The notes under the pieces: generated by a model
The model's database searches: none
What the model was told of the DNA's origin: nothing
What the model saw: only the letters and a program-made list of their open reading frames with translations
Shown: in pieces, positions 17,773 to 19,984 of the stretch
How positions within the stretch are numbered: the first letter of the stretch is position 1
How the letters are laid out: each line of letters starts with the position of its first letter
Position numbers and translations under genes: made by a program
Origin: Cylindrodendrum hubeiense
Taxonomy: Eukaryota; Ascomycota; Sordariomycetes; Hypocreales; Nectriaceae
Assembly (NCBI GenBank): GCA_014621425.1
Contig: JAANBB010000608.1
Span: 1-19,984 of the forward strand
Direction: 5' to 3'
Length of the DNA stretch: 19,984 bases

Positions 17773-19208
17773 ATGGCCGACGTATCATTCGACTATTTTG
17801 ACCACCCCCAGCAGCGGAAACAGGTATGCTCCCAATCACTCTCTCTCACTTGAAACCAATCCCCCTTCCCATCTCCCGCTTCTGCCACTCCCGCCATTCC
17901 TGCCCATTCACATGCCCGCATCACCACCGATCACATCCCCATTCTGCTTTATGCGGTTGCGCATACCCTGGTCCGCTACCCAACTTGCATTCTGGGGCCT
18001 CGTTTTTACGGCACACATATGTTCCCCTCCTCCCCCCTCACCTCACCTCACTCTTCCTCATCAGGCCTTTCAAAGACTCAAGCCTATCCCGTCCTGTCCT
18101 GTCATTCTTATTATCACGCCAACCCACCTATTCTGTCCTATCCTTATCCTGTTCTATTCAATCCGATCCATCCTTCTATCCAACAATCATCCTTCCCCAC
18201 CATACATCTCTCCTAGCACACCACAAGCCACACCATATATACTCTACATCACTCCATTATCTCTTCGCCAACAAGGCCTAACACCCCTCTCAGAACCTGG
18301 GTCTTCCCGTCTCGCTGTACGACCCCGCCGACTTCAGCGGCGACTCGTCTCACTCGCCTGACTCTCCGCTGTCGCCCGTCTTCGCCAACCCCTACCAGCT
18401 TCCCGTCGCCAACGAGTGGGTCAGCTGGGACGACAAGGCTTCTCTATCTCCTGACCTCGACTCGCTCCCCAAGCAGGAGCCCTTTGAAGGCATTGACCTC
18501 TCTACTATTCCCTCCCGGAACAACATGGAACTCAGCCCTGCCATCAACCCCAACGATCTCGCTGGCACCATCCCTGACGCTGTCCCCTTCTGCAGAGTTG
18601 GATTGAACGACATCGACACTCAGCCTCTTTTCCAGACCCCCATGTCCTCCATCTCTCCTCAGCCTCACCAACTTCAAAACTCCGTCATGGCTACCGCCAA
18701 TTCTAACCACATGGCTACCTCGGCCAACATGGCTGCCAAGGACCCGCGCAACCGATATCCTTCGCGGAAGCGCAAGTCCTCGGGCTCGGGCAGCGCCTCG
18801 TCTCGCTCTTCGACCTCGCCTCCTCCTGCCACCCGCCGCCACTGCTCGCCTCCCAAGAAGACTGCCCACAACATGATCGAGAAGCGTTACCGAACAAACC
18901 TCAACGACAAGATCGCCGCGCTCCGCGACTCTGTGCCTGCCCTTCGCGTCATGGTCCACCGATTAGAGCAGCAGGCTCCCGAGGGCCTCGAGGACGAGCT
19001 CTGTGAGGAGGATCTTGGCGGCCTCGCCCCCGCGCACAAGCTCAACAAGGCCACCATCCTCAGCAAGGCCACTGAATACATTGCCCACCTCGAGAAGAAG
19101 AACAAGAGCCTCGCCCGAGAAAACGGCCAGCTCCGAAATCGCGTTGAGGGATTCGAGATGCTTGTCATGTCCCGCGATCAGGCGCCGCCTCCCGGTGTCT
19201 GGGCTTAA
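17773..19208 (+). CDS. SREBP-like bHLH-leucine-zipper transcription factor without membrane anchor
   Basis: Exons 17773-17823 (17 codons) and 18294-19208 give 321 residues. The junction is in phase 0 and joins RKQ to NLGLPVSLYD. The start context CACAATGG is typical of fungi. The N-terminus is acidic with Ser/Pro clusters (DSPLSP, KQEPFEG), a likely activation region. A Lys/Arg- and Ser-rich patch (~155-195) precedes the basic region at ~205, whose EKRYR sequence has the tyrosine that marks SREBP-type bHLH proteins. Helix 1 ends near LRDSVPALR. A long acidic loop follows, then helix 2 (KLNKATILSKATEYI) and a zipper (~283-310) with Leu spaced by seven. No transmembrane segment follows, unlike membrane-tethered SrbA/Sre1. 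It therefore resembles SrbB-type nuclear factors of sterol and hypoxia responses. The target genes are unknown. Confidence 0.92.
17824..18293 (+). other. Long pyrimidine-rich first intron of the bHLH gene (470 nt)
   Basis: It begins GTATGC right after the 17th codon and ends with a CCTAACACCCCTCTCAG branch/acceptor region. Reading through from exon 1 meets a TGA within 11 codons. It is eight to ten times longer than every other intron in the window and very rich in C and T. Open frames of 151-187 residues cross it but translate only to Pro/Ser/His-rich low-complexity sequence. Confidence 0.85.
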
Positions 19209-19984
19209 ACCCCCTGCCCGTGAAACAGGCATTGATACTCCCGTTTATGAATTATGATATCCTGGAGTTTTCTGGCGCACAAGAGGAACGGAACATATTT
19301 GTGTAATTTACTGCAACTGGCGCATTGTAAGGCGTCCGCCTACGGGCCTTGGGAACAAAACTTGGGAAGGAATTTTGTCTTGATAGTACATACCAATCTC
19401 CAACCAATATCACCATAATATCTTGATTTTCCTGAGGATTTGAGAATTCTTTGATTTGTGATTTCCTGAATTTACAGATAGCTTCTAGAGCCTCACAAGC
19501 AACTACTGCTACGAATCGAAAACCCATGAAGAGCATACAGCGAGAACCCCGATTCCCCCAGAAACCCAGTGTAAGTCAGCCTCGTGGGCAGTACACTCAC
19601 GATGAGACGCGTAAACCACCATGGAGACGATATCGGCACCAAGCTTCTGGAAAGCTACCTGGAAAGCTACAATAGCACATGGCAGACGTATGTCAACCAC
19701 ATGGACCTGGCGTGATGGAGGGTCCACGGCCGGTTGACGTCAGACCACCATGAGCCGGCGCTCAGGCGGTAGGTGGGCCACGGACCCCGGGGCACATGTC
19801 CCATGGGATCGGGCCGCGTGGGGTGACCCTGGGGGAAGAGAATCGTTCCACTTCTCGGCGAGACGGTGCAACTTCGCGGGCGGGTGACCGTTGAATTTGG
19901 TGAAATCGGTGAAGGATGGGATGAGGGCTTGGGAGAGTGGGCGGATGATAGAAGGTTGTTTTTTGGGGAGGGGGGGTGTTTACG
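19209..19984. other. 3' flank of the bHLH gene, gene-free
   Basis: It starts with AT-rich DNA (about 19240-19480) that probably holds the 3'-UTR and polyadenylation region, then becomes GC-rich. The short frames here (94 aa on -, 74 aa on +, 72 aa on -) overlap each other and have no recognisable feature. The window ends in G-rich DNA (GGGGAGGGGGGG) with no gene start visible. Confidence 0.55.

Noticed and set aside
17826..18361. Open frames of 151-187 residues across the long intron of the bHLH gene
   Set aside because: They are low-complexity Pro/Ser/His sequence from CT-rich DNA. Splicing from 17823 to 18294 gives an in-phase join with clear donor, branch and acceptor.
1..19984. CRISPR array, transposon or secondary-metabolite cluster
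   Set aside because: There is no spaced identical repeat array, no transposase or reverse transcriptase motifs, no long terminal repeats and no PKS/NRPS or tailoring enzymes. The five genes have unrelated functions.

Overview
The window looks like GC-rich nuclear DNA of a filamentous ascomycete (Pezizomycotina; Sordariomycetes is my inference). The evidence is short GT-AG introns of 49-60 nt with CTGAC/CTAAC/TACTAAT-like branch sites, good fungal start contexts, a BIM1/X325-type LPMO-like protein, and a fungal SREBP-type bHLH factor. Nothing bacterial, viral or transposon-like was recognised.

Layout: 1-2126 is gene-free and repeat-bearing, and its last ~390 nt probably form the promoter and leader of the first gene. 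2127-2946 (+) is a three-exon, secreted, probably GPI-anchored BIM1/X325-like copper protein. 2947-3890 is a convergent spacer holding two strong hairpins and a palindromic E-box. 3891-6342 (-) is a three-exon Doa1/Ufd3/PLAA orthologue (WD40-PFU-PUL). 6343-7474 is a shared divergent promoter. 7475-8660 (+) is a four-exon STRAP-like WD40 protein. 8661-9186 is a convergent spacer. 9187-9861 (-) is an intronless acidic protein I do not recognise. 9862-17772 is a ~7.9 kb stretch with no credible protein gene. It carries several 10-bp-period minisatellites, three copies of an ACTACGTAGT palindrome family, and at its right end an ATG-free leader. 17773-19208 (+) is a two-exon SREBP-like bHLH-leucine-zipper factor with a 470-nt first intron. 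19209-19984 is 3' flank.

The genes do not form an evident cluster or pathway. Two are WD40 housekeeping-type proteins transcribed divergently, one is a surface copper protein and one is a transcription factor. The most notable points are the very long non-coding space upstream of the bHLH gene, the long ATG-free leaders, the in-frame stop-free 60-nt intron of the Doa1 orthologue, and the palindrome and 10-bp repeat families in the gene-free DNA. I saw no convincing evidence of a new multi-gene system.
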